From NCBI GenBank assembly GCA_002695065.1, contig NZNW01000069.1, positions 1 through 32,919 on the forward strand: a stretch of 32,919 nucleotides of DNA. The letters are read 5' to 3'. The notes below the pieces were generated by a model that saw only the letters and a list, made by a program, of their open reading frames with translations, did no database searches and was not told the origin of the DNA. This stretch comes from Salinicola sp. (lineage in GTDB: Bacteria > Pseudomonadota > Gammaproteobacteria > Pseudomonadales > Halomonadaceae). Position numbers and translations under genes: made by a program. This document shows, one piece after another, positions 23,822 to 32,070 of this stretch (position 1 is its first letter; every line of letters begins with the position of its first letter).

Positions 23822-26800
23822 ATGAGCGTGATGCCGAGAAGTCCGGTCGCAAGACGGCCCCGACAAGCCGCCATGAGCGAATTCGAGCGTCGGCTGCGGG
23901 GTGAAATGAAAGGCGAAGTGGCGTTCGACGCCGGATCGCGCGGGCGCTACGCCACCGACGCCTCGATCTATCAGATCATGCCGCTGGGCGTGGTGGTGCC
24001 GAGAGACCAGCAGGACCTGACCCTCGCTCTGGATATCGCCCGGGACTTCGGCGCGCCGGTGCTGCCGCGAGGCGGTGGCACCAGCCAGTGCGGGCAGACG
24101 GTCAACGAGGCGCTGGTGATCGACACCAGCCGCTGGCTGACCGGCATCGGCGACCTCGACCTCGAGGCCCGCACCGTCACGGTCGAGCCCGGCGTGGTGC
24201 TCGACCATCTCAACGCCTGGCTCAAGCCCCATGGGCTGTGGTTTCCGGTGGACGTCTCCACCTCGGCCCAGTGCACGCTCGGCGGCATGGCGGGCAACAA
24301 CTCCTGCGGTTCGCGCTCGATCCGCTACGGCAACATGGTTCACAACGTGCTGGGGCTCGAGGCGACGCTGGCGGACGGCCGCGAGGCGGTGTTCGGCCGC
24401 TTCGACGAGATCGCGCCCGGCTCGGCGCTGGCGGGGCTGGCCGGTTCGGTGTTGGCCATTATCCAGCGCGAGGCGGCGGCGATCCGCGAGCACTATCCGC
24501 AGGTGCTGCGGCGGGTCGGCGGCTACAACCTGGACCTGTTCGACTGCCGCAATCCGATTCTCTACGACGCCGAAGGCCGGGCCAATTTCGCCCACCTGCT
24601 GATCGGCTCTGAGGGGACGCTGGCGTTCACGCGAAAGCTGACCCTGAAGCTGTCGCCGCTGCCGGTACACAAGGTGCTCGGCGTGGTCAACTTCCCGACC
24701 TTCTACCAGGCGATGGACATGACCCAGCACATCGTCGAGCTGGGCCCTGCCGCGGTGGAGCTGGTCGATCGCACCATGATCGAACTGGCGCTGGAGAATC
24801 CGGCGTTTCGGCCCACGGTGGAGAAGTCGCTGATCGGGCGTCCGGATGCGCTGCTGCTGGTGGAGTTCGCCGGCGAGGATCTCGATTCGCAGCTGCGCCA
24901 GTTGAAGGCGCTCGAGACGCTGATGGGCGATCTGGGGCTGCCGGGCAGCGTAGTCGGGTTGACCGCCGGCGCGGAGCAGTCGGCGCTATGGAACGTGCGC
25001 AAGGCCGGGCTCAACATCATGATGAGCATGAAGGGCGACGGCAAGCCCGTGTCGTTCATCGAGGATTGCGCGGTGCCGCTGGAGCACCTGGCCGAATACA
25101 CCGAGCAGTTGACCGAAGTCTTCCATCGCCACGGCACCGAGGGCACCTGGTACGCCCATGCCAGCGTCGGCACGCTGCACGTGCGGCCGATTCTCGACAT
25201 GCGTCGCGGCGGTGCCGCCAAGATGCGCGCGATTGCCGAGGAGGCCTCCGAACTGGTCCGCCGCTACAAGGGGGCCTACTCGGGAGAACACGGCGACGGC
25301 ATCTGCCGTGGCGAATGGGTGGCGTGGCAGTTCGGCGCCGGGCTCAACGCCGCCTTCGGCGAGATCAAGCGGCTGTTCGATCCGGACAACCGCTTCAACC
25401 CCAACAAGATCGTCGACACGCCGAAGATGGATGACGCGCGACTGTTTCGCTTTCCCGCCGATCACCAGATCATTCCCGTTGCCACCGAGCTCGACTGGTC
25501 GGCCTGGGACGTGACCCGCGATCCGCTGAGCGGCGACCTGGGCGCACCGGGTAGCGGCGGCGACCCGGCCCACGGCCTCGCCAAGGCGGTGGAGATGTGC
25601 AACAACAACGGCCACTGCCGCAAGTTCGATGCCGGTACCATGTGCCCCAGCTACCGGATCAGCCGCGACGAGCGACATCTGACGCGGGGGCGTGCCAATA
25701 CGCTGCGGCTGGTGCTGGCGGGCCAGATCGGCGACCGGGGCCTTGCCAGCGATGAAGTCGCCGACGCGCTGGATCTGTGCGTCTCCTGCAAGGGCTGCAA
25801 GCGCGACTGCCCGACCGGTGTCGACATGGCCAAGTTCAAGATCGAGGCGCGGGCTGTGCGGGCCAAGGAACAGGGTCTGAGCTGGCGCGACAAGCTGGTC
25901 TCCGAGCTGCCGCGCTACGCCCCCTGGATGCGCCATGTGGGCAAGATCGCCGCGCGCCTCGAGGAGATTTCCTGGCTGGGCGGGCGCGGCAAGCGCTGGC
26001 TGGGCTTCGCCGAGGCGCGCTCGCTGCCGGTCTTCAATGGGGATTATCTGCGAACGACACAGCGCACGACGAAGGGCACAGCGTCCCGCTCGGCGTCGCA
26101 TCCGGTCGGGGAAGTGGTGCTGTTCGTCGATACCTTCAACAACTACTTCGAGGCGGACAACGCGCGGGCGGCACGGCGCGTGCTGGAAGCCGCGGGTTAT
26201 CGGGTCCATTTCAACGTCCGTGAGGGCGAGCGGCCACTCTGTTGCGGACGAACCTACCTGGCGGCAGGGCGCGTGGATCGGGCCAAGGAAGAAGCACGCC
26301 GCACCCTCGAGACCCTGATGCCCTACGTCGAACGCGGCGTCAAGATCGTCGGGCTCGAGCCCTCGTGCCTGCTCACGCTGCGCGACGAGTTTCTGCACTT
26401 TGGTTTTGGTGATGAGGGGACGCGGCTGGCGGAGGCCGCCATGCTGTTCGAGGAGTTCCTGGTCGCGGAGAAGCAGGCGGGACGGCTGAACCTGGCACTC
26501 GAGCCGCTGGCGGTCAGCCAGGCCAAGGTCCACGGTCACTGTCATCAGAAAGCCTTCGATGCCTTTACGCCGGTGATGACGGTGCTGAACTGGATTCCCG
26601 GGCTCGAGGTCGAGGCGATCGTCTCTTCGTGTTGTGGCATGGCGGGCAGCTTCGGTTATGAGGCGGAGCATATCGAAGCCTCGCAACAGATGGCGGAGCT
26701 TTCGCTACTGCCGGCGGTTCGTGAAGCGGGCGAGGGCGCCTGGATCGTGGCCGACGGCACCAGCTGCCGCCATCAGATTCTCGACGGCGCCGGACGCGAG

Positions 26801-26854
26801 GCGCTGCACGTGGCAAGAGTGCTGGAGGCGTCTTTACCCGGCAATCCGCATTAG
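23822..26854 (+). CDS. FAD/Fe-S 2-hydroxyacid dehydrogenase (GlcD-GlcF/YdiJ-like fusion)
   Basis: This 1010-residue fused flavoprotein and iron-sulfur protein is similar in layout to YdiJ. The N-terminal FAD-binding domain (PCMH type) has PRGGGTSQCGQ (82-92) and GGMAGNNSCGSRS (about 154-166). The FAD-oxidase C domain ends around SGEHGDG (His490). Two cysteine clusters follow, from Cys593 (CNNNGHC) and Cys653 (CVSCKGCKRDCP), for [4Fe-4S] centres. The C-terminal part has two CCG domains with CCG at 807 and 937. Such enzymes oxidise D-2-hydroxyacids (D-lactate, D-2-hydroxyglutarate, glycolate) and pass electrons to quinone or cytochrome. The ribosome binding site AGGAG is excellent. Context with a glyoxylate aminotransferase suggests glycolate as a candidate substrate, but this is inference. 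Confidence 0.88.
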   Translation: MSVMPRSPVARRPRQAAMSEFERRLRGEMKGEVAFDAGSRGRYATDASIYQIMPLGVVVPRDQQDLTLALDIARDFGAPVLPRGGGTSQCGQTVNEALVIDTSRWLTGIGDLDLEARTVTVEPGVVLDHLNAWLKPHGLWFPVDVSTSAQCTLGGMAGNNSCGSRSIRYGNMVHNVLGLEATLADGREAVFGRFDEIAPGSALAGLAGSVLAIIQREAAAIREHYPQVLRRVGGYNLDLFDCRNPILYDAEGRANFAHLLIGSEGTLAFTRKLTLKLSPLPVHKVLGVVNFPTFYQAMDMTQHIVELGPAAVELVDRTMIELALENPAFRPTVEKSLIGRPDALLLVEFAGEDLDSQLRQLKALETLMGDLGLPGSVVGLTAGAEQSALWNVRKAGLNIMMSMKGDGKPVSFIEDCAVPLEHLAEYTEQLTEVFHRHGTEGTWYAHASVGTLHVRPILDMRRGGAAKMRAIAEEASELVRRYKGAYSGEHGDGICRGEWVAWQFGAGLNAAFGEIKRLFDPDNRFNPNKIVDTPKMDDARLFRFPADHQIIPVATELDWSAWDVTRDPLSGDLGAPGSGGDPAHGLAKAVEMCNNNGHCRKFDAGTMCPSYRISRDERHLTRGRANTLRLVLAGQIGDRGLASDEVADALDLCVSCKGCKRDCPTGVDMAKFKIEARAVRAKEQGLSWRDKLVSELPRYAPWMRHVGKIAARLEEISWLGGRGKRWLGFAEARSLPVFNGDYLRTTQRTTKGTASRSASHPVGEVVLFVDTFNNYFEADNARAARRVLEAAGYRVHFNVREGERPLCCGRTYLAAGRVDRAKEEARRTLETLMPYVERGVKIVGLEPSCLLTLRDEFLHFGFGDEGTRLAEAAMLFEEFLVAEKQAGRLNLALEPLAVSQAKVHGHCHQKAFDAFTPVMTVLNWIPGLEVEAIVSSCCGMAGSFGYEAEHIEASQQMAELSLLPAVREAGEGAWIVADGTSCRHQILDGAGREALHVARVLEASLPGNPH

Positions 26855-26916
26855 ACATTGGTCGTATCTTTCGTATGACTGAAAAGGCCAATCGTCCCTG
26901 GTGATCTGGCAATGCC

Positions 26917-26950
26917 AAGGCGCTCGTCGACCATGCGGCGGGCGCCTTTT
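26917..26950 (+). terminator. Rho-independent terminator after the dehydrogenase gene
   Basis: AAGGCGC and GCGCCTT form a 7-bp stem, extended inside by CGTCG pairing with CGGCG (one G-T), and followed by a short T-run. It lies 63 bp after the stop codon and closes the aminotransferase-dehydrogenase unit. Confidence 0.75.
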
Positions 26951-27119
26951 GCACTCCCGAGTCATGCAACCCGCTGTCCGGGAATGGAATTTCGACCGTG
27001 TGCTGACTAACCTTTGGATCGTGAACGCCTGAATGGGCGTCATCGCGACGGATGGCCATTGGTGCCATCGCGCCGACATCGCTCGCCAAAACAACCACAG
27101 ATCAAAAGCGAACGCGCTC

Positions 27120-28679
27120 ATGGATGATCTTCAATTCTGGGATTTTGCGGTCATCGCGGCCTATTTCCTGATCGTCACCTTCATCGGCTACAAGACGGCC
27201 CGGGGCAAGACCACGCCGGAGGAGCTGTTCCTGGCGGGGAGAAGCCTGGGCCCGCTGGCGATCGGCTTCTCGCTGTTCGCCTCCAATATCTCCTCGGACA
27301 CGCTGATCGGCCTGCCCGGGGCCGCCTACCAGCACGGCATCTCCGCCGCCAACTACGAGTGGATGGCCGGCGTGGTGCTGATGTTCACCGCCATCTTCGT
27401 GCTGCCGGTACTGATGCGGGCCCGTATCACCACCATGCCGGAACTGATGGAGCGCCGCTTCGACTCCAGGCTGCGCAAGTATCTCTCGGTGATCACGCTG
27501 TTCCTGTCGATCATCCTCGATACCGCCGGCACGCTCTATGCCGGTGGCCTGATCGTCACCACCTTCATCCCCGGCACCAACCTGTGGGAGGTGTGCGCGC
27601 TGCTGGCGCTGTTCACCAGCATCTACACCGCCTTCGGCGGGCTGCGCGCGGTGGTCTACACCGACGTGATGCAGGCCTGCGTGCTGATCGGCGGGTCGGC
27701 GGCGATGACCTGGATCATCTTCGGCCACTTCGACTACAGCTGGTCGACGGTCAAGGAGGCGGTCAGCCCGGAGAAGCTGTCGCTGATTCGGCCGCTGGAC
27801 GATCCCAGCGTGCCGTGGCTGGGCCTGATCACCGGGGTCCCGATCGTCGGCTTCTACTACTGGTCGATGAACCAGTACGTGGTTCAGCGTCTGCTGGGCG
27901 CGCGGGACATCCAGGCGGCGGGGCGGGCCTCGATCTTCGCCGCGGCGCTGAAGCTGTTGCCGATCTTCATCATGACCATTCCCGGGGCGATGGTGATTCC
28001 GCTGCTGCCGGGGCTCGAGCATCCCGATCAGGTCTATCCGAAAATGGTGCAGGAGTTCACACCGACCGGGCTTACCGGGTTGATCCTGGCCGGCCTGATC
28101 GCGGCGCTGATGTCGACGCTCTCCTCGACGCTCAACTCCTCGGCGACGCTGCTGACGCTGGATTTCATCAAACCGGCAAGACCTGATCTCAGCGATGCCC
28201 AACTGGCCAGATGGGGGCGAATCTGTACCTTCATCCTGGCCGCCATCGCCGCGCTCTGGGGGCCGATGATCCAGTACTTCTCGGGGCTGTGGGCCTACCT
28301 GCAGCAGGTGTTCGCCTTCGTCGCCTCGCCGCTGGTGGCGACCTTCCTGATGGGGCTGTGGGTCAAGTCGCTGGGCTCGTCGGCGGCGCTGCGTGGTCTG
28401 GCCAGTGGTCATATTCTCAGCGCGATACTTTTCGTGCTGGTGGAGACCGGCGTGCTGCCGATCCACTTCACCATCATCGGCGGCATCCTGTTCGCGGCGA
28501 CCGCGCTGTTCACCTGGCTCTGGAAGGTGCGACTCGGCGCCGGCGACCGGCCCGATGGCGAAGATGCACGGATCGCGGTCATCGCCAAAGAGGGATTGGA
28601 GCGGGTACCTCGTGATGTCATGATCGGCATCGTCATCGTCTCGGTGCTCACCGCCATCATCGTCTATCTGCTGCGCTGA
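27120..28679 (+). CDS. Sodium:solute symporter, SGLT-like (SSS family)
   Basis: This 519-residue inner-membrane symporter has about 13-14 hydrophobic segments. It resembles the SGLT branch of the SSS family: FLAGRSLGPLAIGFSLFASN followed by ISSDTLIGLPGAAY, ISAANYEWMAGVVLMF, TMPELMERRF, YTAFGGLRAVVYTDVMQ, YYWSMNQYVVQRLLGARD and ALMSTLSSTLNSSATL. The last block contains the serines and threonines of the conserved second sodium site. The ATG at 27120 is chosen because MDDLQFWDFAVIAAYF fits the family start; no clear ribosome binding site is present. The next gene is a galactose-dehydrogenase-like enzyme, so the transported solute is probably a sugar such as galactose or a related aldose; that is inference. 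Confidence 0.88.
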   Translation: MDDLQFWDFAVIAAYFLIVTFIGYKTARGKTTPEELFLAGRSLGPLAIGFSLFASNISSDTLIGLPGAAYQHGISAANYEWMAGVVLMFTAIFVLPVLMRARITTMPELMERRFDSRLRKYLSVITLFLSIILDTAGTLYAGGLIVTTFIPGTNLWEVCALLALFTSIYTAFGGLRAVVYTDVMQACVLIGGSAAMTWIIFGHFDYSWSTVKEAVSPEKLSLIRPLDDPSVPWLGLITGVPIVGFYYWSMNQYVVQRLLGARDIQAAGRASIFAAALKLLPIFIMTIPGAMVIPLLPGLEHPDQVYPKMVQEFTPTGLTGLILAGLIAALMSTLSSTLNSSATLLTLDFIKPARPDLSDAQLARWGRICTFILAAIAALWGPMIQYFSGLWAYLQQVFAFVASPLVATFLMGLWVKSLGSSAALRGLASGHILSAILFVLVETGVLPIHFTIIGGILFAATALFTWLWKVRLGAGDRPDGEDARIAVIAKEGLERVPRDVMIGIVIVSVLTAIIVYLLR

Positions 28680-28774
28680 GGGCGCCGCCGGGGCCGTTTT
28701 TCTCTCCAGGGTCGCTCGGTATGCCAATGCCGGGCGGCTTTCGATTTCAAGGCTGCTATCCACAAGGACCTGTC

Positions 28775-29704
28775 ATGGACACCCTTCGTCTCGCGATCGT
28801 GGGCTACGGCAAGATCGCCCGCGATCAGCATCATCCGGCCATCGCCAATGATCCCCGCCATCGACTGACGGCCGTTGCCAGTCGCAACGCCTCCGTACCC
28901 GAGGTGGCAAATTTCGAGAGCCTCGAGGCGCTGCTGGAGCAGGGCCCCGAGATCGACGCGGTCTCGCTGTGCACGCCGGCCGGGGTTCGTACCCAGCAGG
29001 CGCGGCTGGCCATGGCCCACGGCAAGCACGTGATGCTGGAAAAGCCGCCCGGCGCCACGCTGGCCGAGATCGAAACCCTGCGCGAAGACGCCGAACGCCA
29101 TGGCGTCACGCTGTTCGCCTCCTGGCACTCCCGGCACGCCCACGGGGTGGCGGGTGCGAAGCGCTGGCTGGCGCAACGTCAGGTTCGCCGTGTCGATATC
29201 GAGTGGAAGGAGGACGTGCGGGTCTGGCACCCGGGGCAGGCCTGGATCTGGCAGCCGGGCGGCATGGGCGTGTTCGATCCCGGCATCAACGCGCTGTCGA
29301 TCGCCACCGCGATCCTGCCGCGCCCGTTCCACCTGGTCGACGCCCAGTTGCAGGTGCCCGGCAACTGCCAGACGCCGATCGCCGCCTCGCTGGATTTCGT
29401 CGACGGCGAAAACGTGCCGATCCACGCCGAGTTCGATTTTCGCCAGCAGGGCACTCCGCCGATCTGGGAGATCCATGTCGAGACCGATGCCGGGCGGCTG
29501 ACGCTGGAAGCGGGCGGCAGAAGGCTGTTGATCGACGGCGAGCTGCAGGAGGAAGGCCCAGACGCGGAATACGCCGGGCTCTATGCGCGTTTCGCCGAAC
29601 TGATCGCCGAGGGTCGTTCCGACGTCGATGTCAGCCCGTTCCGGCATGTCGCCGATTCGCTGATGCTGGGCTATCGACACACCGTCGAGGACTTCGTCGA
29701 GTAG
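28775..29704 (+). CDS. D-galactose 1-dehydrogenase-like oxidoreductase (Gfo/Idh/MocA)
   Basis: This 309-residue NAD(P)-dependent oxidoreductase has an N-terminal Rossmann fold with VGYGKIARDQH (9-19) and the family Lys in LEKPP (88-92). From memory it resembles D-galactose 1-dehydrogenase of Pseudomonas: WKEDVRVWHPGQAWIW, GGMGVFDPGINALSI, PGNCQTPIAASLDF and AEFDFRQQ. That enzyme oxidises D-galactose (and L-arabinose) at C1 to the lactone, entering the oxidative De Ley-Doudoroff type pathway. The ATG at 28775 has AAGGA seven bases upstream. It follows the SGLT-like symporter gene by 95 bp, which suits uptake and oxidation of the same sugar. No lactonase or dehydratase is in the window. Confidence 0.83.
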   Translation: MDTLRLAIVGYGKIARDQHHPAIANDPRHRLTAVASRNASVPEVANFESLEALLEQGPEIDAVSLCTPAGVRTQQARLAMAHGKHVMLEKPPGATLAEIETLREDAERHGVTLFASWHSRHAHGVAGAKRWLAQRQVRRVDIEWKEDVRVWHPGQAWIWQPGGMGVFDPGINALSIATAILPRPFHLVDAQLQVPGNCQTPIAASLDFVDGENVPIHAEFDFRQQGTPPIWEIHVETDAGRLTLEAGGRRLLIDGELQEEGPDAEYAGLYARFAELIAEGRSDVDVSPFRHVADSLMLGYRHTVEDFVE

Positions 29705-29713
29705 ACGCCAGCT

Positions 29714-29775
29714 GCGAGACACGAGTCACGGGCTACGGGCTACGGGCTACGAGCTACGAGCTACGAGCTACGACT
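29714..29775. repeat. 7-bp tandem repeat array 1 (ACGRGCT)
   Basis: Three perfect copies of ACGGGCT are followed by three of ACGAGCT (29728-29769), with degenerate copies on both sides. It begins 10 bp after the galactose-dehydrogenase-like gene. I associate GC-rich 7-bp arrays of this kind with intergenic regions of halomonads. It is too short and lacks the spacers of a CRISPR. Confidence 0.85.
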
Positions 29776-29826
29776 AAAGCGCTTCGAACGAGCGCCGGTT
29801 TCGGGGCGCTGTAGAAAGCAGCTACG

Positions 29827-29860
29827 AAAAGGGCCCGCGACTGACGTCGCTGGCCCTTTT
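29827..29860. terminator. Bidirectional terminator between convergent genes
   Basis: AAAAGGGCC (29827-29835) pairs with GGCCCTTTT (29852-29860), and the inner GCGAC pairs with GTCGC around a TGAC loop. The A-run and T-run on the two sides let it work in both directions, for the galactose-dehydrogenase-like gene and for dctM. Confidence 0.88.
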
Positions 29861-29886
29861 CTTCGCTACAAGCACATGCTGGCTTT

Positions 29887-29921
29887 CGCGGCTCGCGGCT
29901 CGCGGCTCGCGGCTCGAAGCT
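29887..29921. repeat. 7-bp tandem repeat array 2 (CGCGGCT)
   Basis: Four perfect copies of CGCGGCT and a fifth variant, CGAAGCT, end exactly at the dctM stop codon. The period is the same as in array 1 but the unit differs, and the two arrays flank the terminator. Confidence 0.85.
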
Positions 29922-31223
29922 TTAGCCGGTCATCGCCTGGGGCAGATACAGCACGATCTCCGGGAACGCCCGCATCACCACGATGGCGAACAGCATCAGC
30001 AGGAAGAACGGCAGCGTAGCCTTGGCAATGGTGAAGATATTCTTGCCGGTGAGTCCCTGGATCACGAACAGGTTGAAACCCACCGGTGGTGTGATCTGCG
30101 AGATCTCCACCACGATCACCAGGTAGATGCCGAACCAGATCGGGTCGATGCCGGCGGCGTTGATCAGCGGCATGATGATCGAGGTCACCAGCAGAATCAG
30201 CGAGATCCCGTCGAGGAAGCAGCCCAGTACCAGCAGGAACAGGGTCAGCATCACCAGCAGCACGTTGGGCGAGAGCCCCATGGCGGCGATGGCGCTAGCC
30301 AGTTGCGTCGGCAGCTGGGTGAAGCTCATGGCCGACGACAGGAACGAGGCGCCGGCGATGATGAAGGCGATCATGCACGAGGTGCGCAGCCCGGCGAACA
30401 TCGACTCCAGGAAGATCGACTTGTCGAAGTGGCCATTGAAGCGGGCGATCACCATCGACAGCACCACGCCCACCGCGGCGGCTTCGGTGGGCGAGGCGAC
30501 GCCGCCGTAGATGCTGCCGAGAATGCCGCCGATCAGTACCAGCAGCGGAATCAGCCGCCAGCTGTTTCTGACCTTGTCCAGAAACGGCATCGGCGCCTCG
30601 GCATGACCCGCGCCGCCACTCCTGCCGGCGGTCAGCGACCAGATCACCAGGTAGATCATGAACAGTGCCAGCAGCAGCAGGCCGGGGCCGATACCCGCCA
30701 TGAACAGGCGCGAGATCGACTGCTCGGTGACCACGCCATAGACGATCATCATGATCGACGGCGGGATCAGCAGGCCCAGGGTGGAGGCGCTGGCCAGCGT
30801 ACCGATCGCCAGCGTCTCGTCGTAGCCGCGGCGTTCGAGTTCCGGGAGGGTCATCTTGCCGACGGTGGCGCAGGTCGCGGCGGAGGAGCCGCAGACGGCG
30901 GCGAACAGCCCGCTGCCGATGATATTGGAGTGCAGCAGCCGGCCGGGTAGACGGTTGAGCCAGGGCGACAGGGCGCGGAACATGTTGTCGGCAAGCCCGG
31001 AGCGGAACAGGATCTCGCCCATCCACACGAACATAGGCAGAGCGGTCAGGTCCCAGCCATAGCTGGCGCCCCAGAAGTCGGAGGCGAGAATGGGGCCGAC
31101 CTCGAAGCTCGTGAAAAAGGTCAGCGCGATCCAGCCGGTGCCGAGCAGGGCGAAGGCGATCCACACGCCGCCGCCGAGCAGAATCGCCAGGGTAAAAAGC
31201 GTTGCAAGACTGAGCGTGAGCAA
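29922..31223 (-). CDS. dctM: TRAP transporter large permease DctM
   Basis: This 433-residue inner-membrane protein is the ion-coupled transport subunit of a TRAP system. It has about 11-12 hydrophobic segments and typical DctM blocks: WMGEILFRSGLADNMF, GLFAAVCGSSAATCATVGKM, PELERRGYDETLAIGTLASA followed by STLGLLIPPSIMMIVYG, and TPPVGFNLFVIQGL near the end. No ATG fits the family start; the TTG at 31223 has GAGGA about eight bases upstream and gives MLTLSLATLFTLAILLGGG, so a TTG start is assigned. It is the last gene of dctP-dctQ-dctM and is separated from dctQ by an unusually long 186 bp. The substrate is an organic acid or sugar acid, not determined. Confidence 0.92.
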   Translation of the reverse strand: MLTLSLATLFTLAILLGGGVWIAFALLGTGWIALTFFTSFEVGPILASDFWGASYGWDLTALPMFVWMGEILFRSGLADNMFRALSPWLNRLPGRLLHSNIIGSGLFAAVCGSSAATCATVGKMTLPELERRGYDETLAIGTLASASTLGLLIPPSIMMIVYGVVTEQSISRLFMAGIGPGLLLLALFMIYLVIWSLTAGRSGGAGHAEAPMPFLDKVRNSWRLIPLLVLIGGILGSIYGGVASPTEAAAVGVVLSMVIARFNGHFDKSIFLESMFAGLRTSCMIAFIIAGASFLSSAMSFTQLPTQLASAIAAMGLSPNVLLVMLTLFLLVLGCFLDGISLILLVTSIIMPLINAAGIDPIWFGIYLVIVVEISQITPPVGFNLFVIQGLTGKNIFTIAKATLPFFLLMLFAIVVMRAFPEIVLYLPQAMTG

Positions 31224-31409
31224 GAGTCGAATCCTCGGTTCAGGGAAGCACCGTATAAATGTCTGCGCGGGCGAAGTGCTGCGTTACGCGGTGCTGGAAG
31301 ACTCGCCTAACCCCATGTTATGTCTCGTCTTCTGCGCTCCGTGCGCCTTGCCCTTCATCCCGCTCGCCGATTTATTCAGCGCTTCCTCGCTGGTTGTTGG
31401 AGCGAAAAG
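31224..31409. other. Structured spacer between dctQ and dctM
   Basis: This 186-bp gap lies inside what is normally a tightly packed TRAP operon. It contains GAAGAC (31297-31302) with GTCTTC (31327-31332), and a GCGC-TCCGT-GCGC hairpin (31334-31346). No protein is recognised. It may be a dispersed intergenic element inserted between the genes, or a stability element that sets dctM expression. Confidence 0.4.
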
Positions 31410-31991
31410 TCACTCGCCGCCGAAGCTGTCGTTGTCGGTAACGCCGTCGTCGTCGCCGGGGGCCACGTAGCGTGAGGGGGCCGTCACGGCCTGTCTCAGC
31501 GTTGTCAGCAGCGCTTCCAGAATGGCCAGACACAGCAGCCCCAGGCCGACGACCAGGACGGCCTGGGGGATCCATAGCGGAATCGCCATCAGCCCCGAGG
31601 AGACGTCGCCGTAGTCGAGGCTCTCCTGGATCAGGCCGATCACCTCCCAACTGAGCAGGGCGCTGAGTGCCAGGGCGATCGCCAGGCACGCCACTTCGCA
31701 CCAGACCCGGATCGCCGCCGGCAGTCGGGCGATGACCAGCGTGACGCGGATATGGGCGTGATGGGTGAAGGTGTAGGCGAGGCTCAGGAAGGTGGCGCCG
31801 ACCAGCAGGTAGGAAGCGATCTCCGAGACGCCGCTGATCTCGTAGCCGAGGCGGCTGGCGCCTACCAGTACCAACGCGGCGTCGAGACAGCGCAGCAGTA
31901 CCTGAAAGGTGACCATGGCGCAGATCGCCAGCATGCAGGCCGCGGCGCCCCAGGCGCCCAGCCGGTAGAGCGGATTCAGTCTGAAGGTCAT
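31410..31991 (-). CDS. dctQ: TRAP transporter small permease DctQ
   Basis: This 193-residue inner-membrane protein with four hydrophobic segments is the small subunit that connects DctP and DctM in TRAP transporters. The first segment (ACMLAICAMVTFQVLLRCLD) and the second, with SEIASYLLVGATFLSLAYTF followed by HHAHIRVTLVIARLP, are typical DctQ. The C-terminus is an acidic cytoplasmic tail of about 30 residues. The ATG at 31991 follows a spacer of 79 bp from dctP that contains a GC-rich hairpin. The position between dctP and dctM supports the call. Confidence 0.9.
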   Translation of the reverse strand: MTFRLNPLYRLGAWGAAACMLAICAMVTFQVLLRCLDAALVLVGASRLGYEISGVSEIASYLLVGATFLSLAYTFTHHAHIRVTLVIARLPAAIRVWCEVACLAIALALSALLSWEVIGLIQESLDYGDVSSGLMAIPLWIPQAVLVVGLGLLCLAILEALLTTLRQAVTAPSRYVAPGDDDGVTDNDSFGGE

Positions 31992-32037
31992 GGCGGAAAC
32001 TCACCGGGTGTGAGTGAAGGAAGTCTACGGCGTACGA

Positions 32038-32057
32038 GGCCCGCGGCGAGGCGGGCC
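32038..32057. repeat. GC-rich hairpin between dctP and dctQ
   Basis: GGCCCGC and GCGGGCC form a perfect 7-bp stem with a 6-nt loop. No T-run follows on the minus strand. Such hairpins after a binding-protein gene often stabilise its mRNA and reduce permease expression. Confidence 0.5.
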
Positions 32058-32070
32058 GTCGCACCGAACG

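Noticed and set aside
24986-26686. 566-codon open frame on the minus strand inside the FAD/Fe-S dehydrogenase gene
   Set aside because: The plus-strand protein has all expected motifs over its full length; long antisense frames are common in high-GC DNA and this one shows no recognisable domain.
27102-28763. 553-codon open frame on the minus strand across the sodium:solute symporter gene
   Set aside because: Its translation is low-complexity, rich in Arg, Gln, His and Asp, with no family pattern, as expected from the complement of membrane-protein codons.
29714-29921. CRISPR array
   Set aside because: The repeats are only 7 bp, directly tandem and without spacers, and no cas gene is present.
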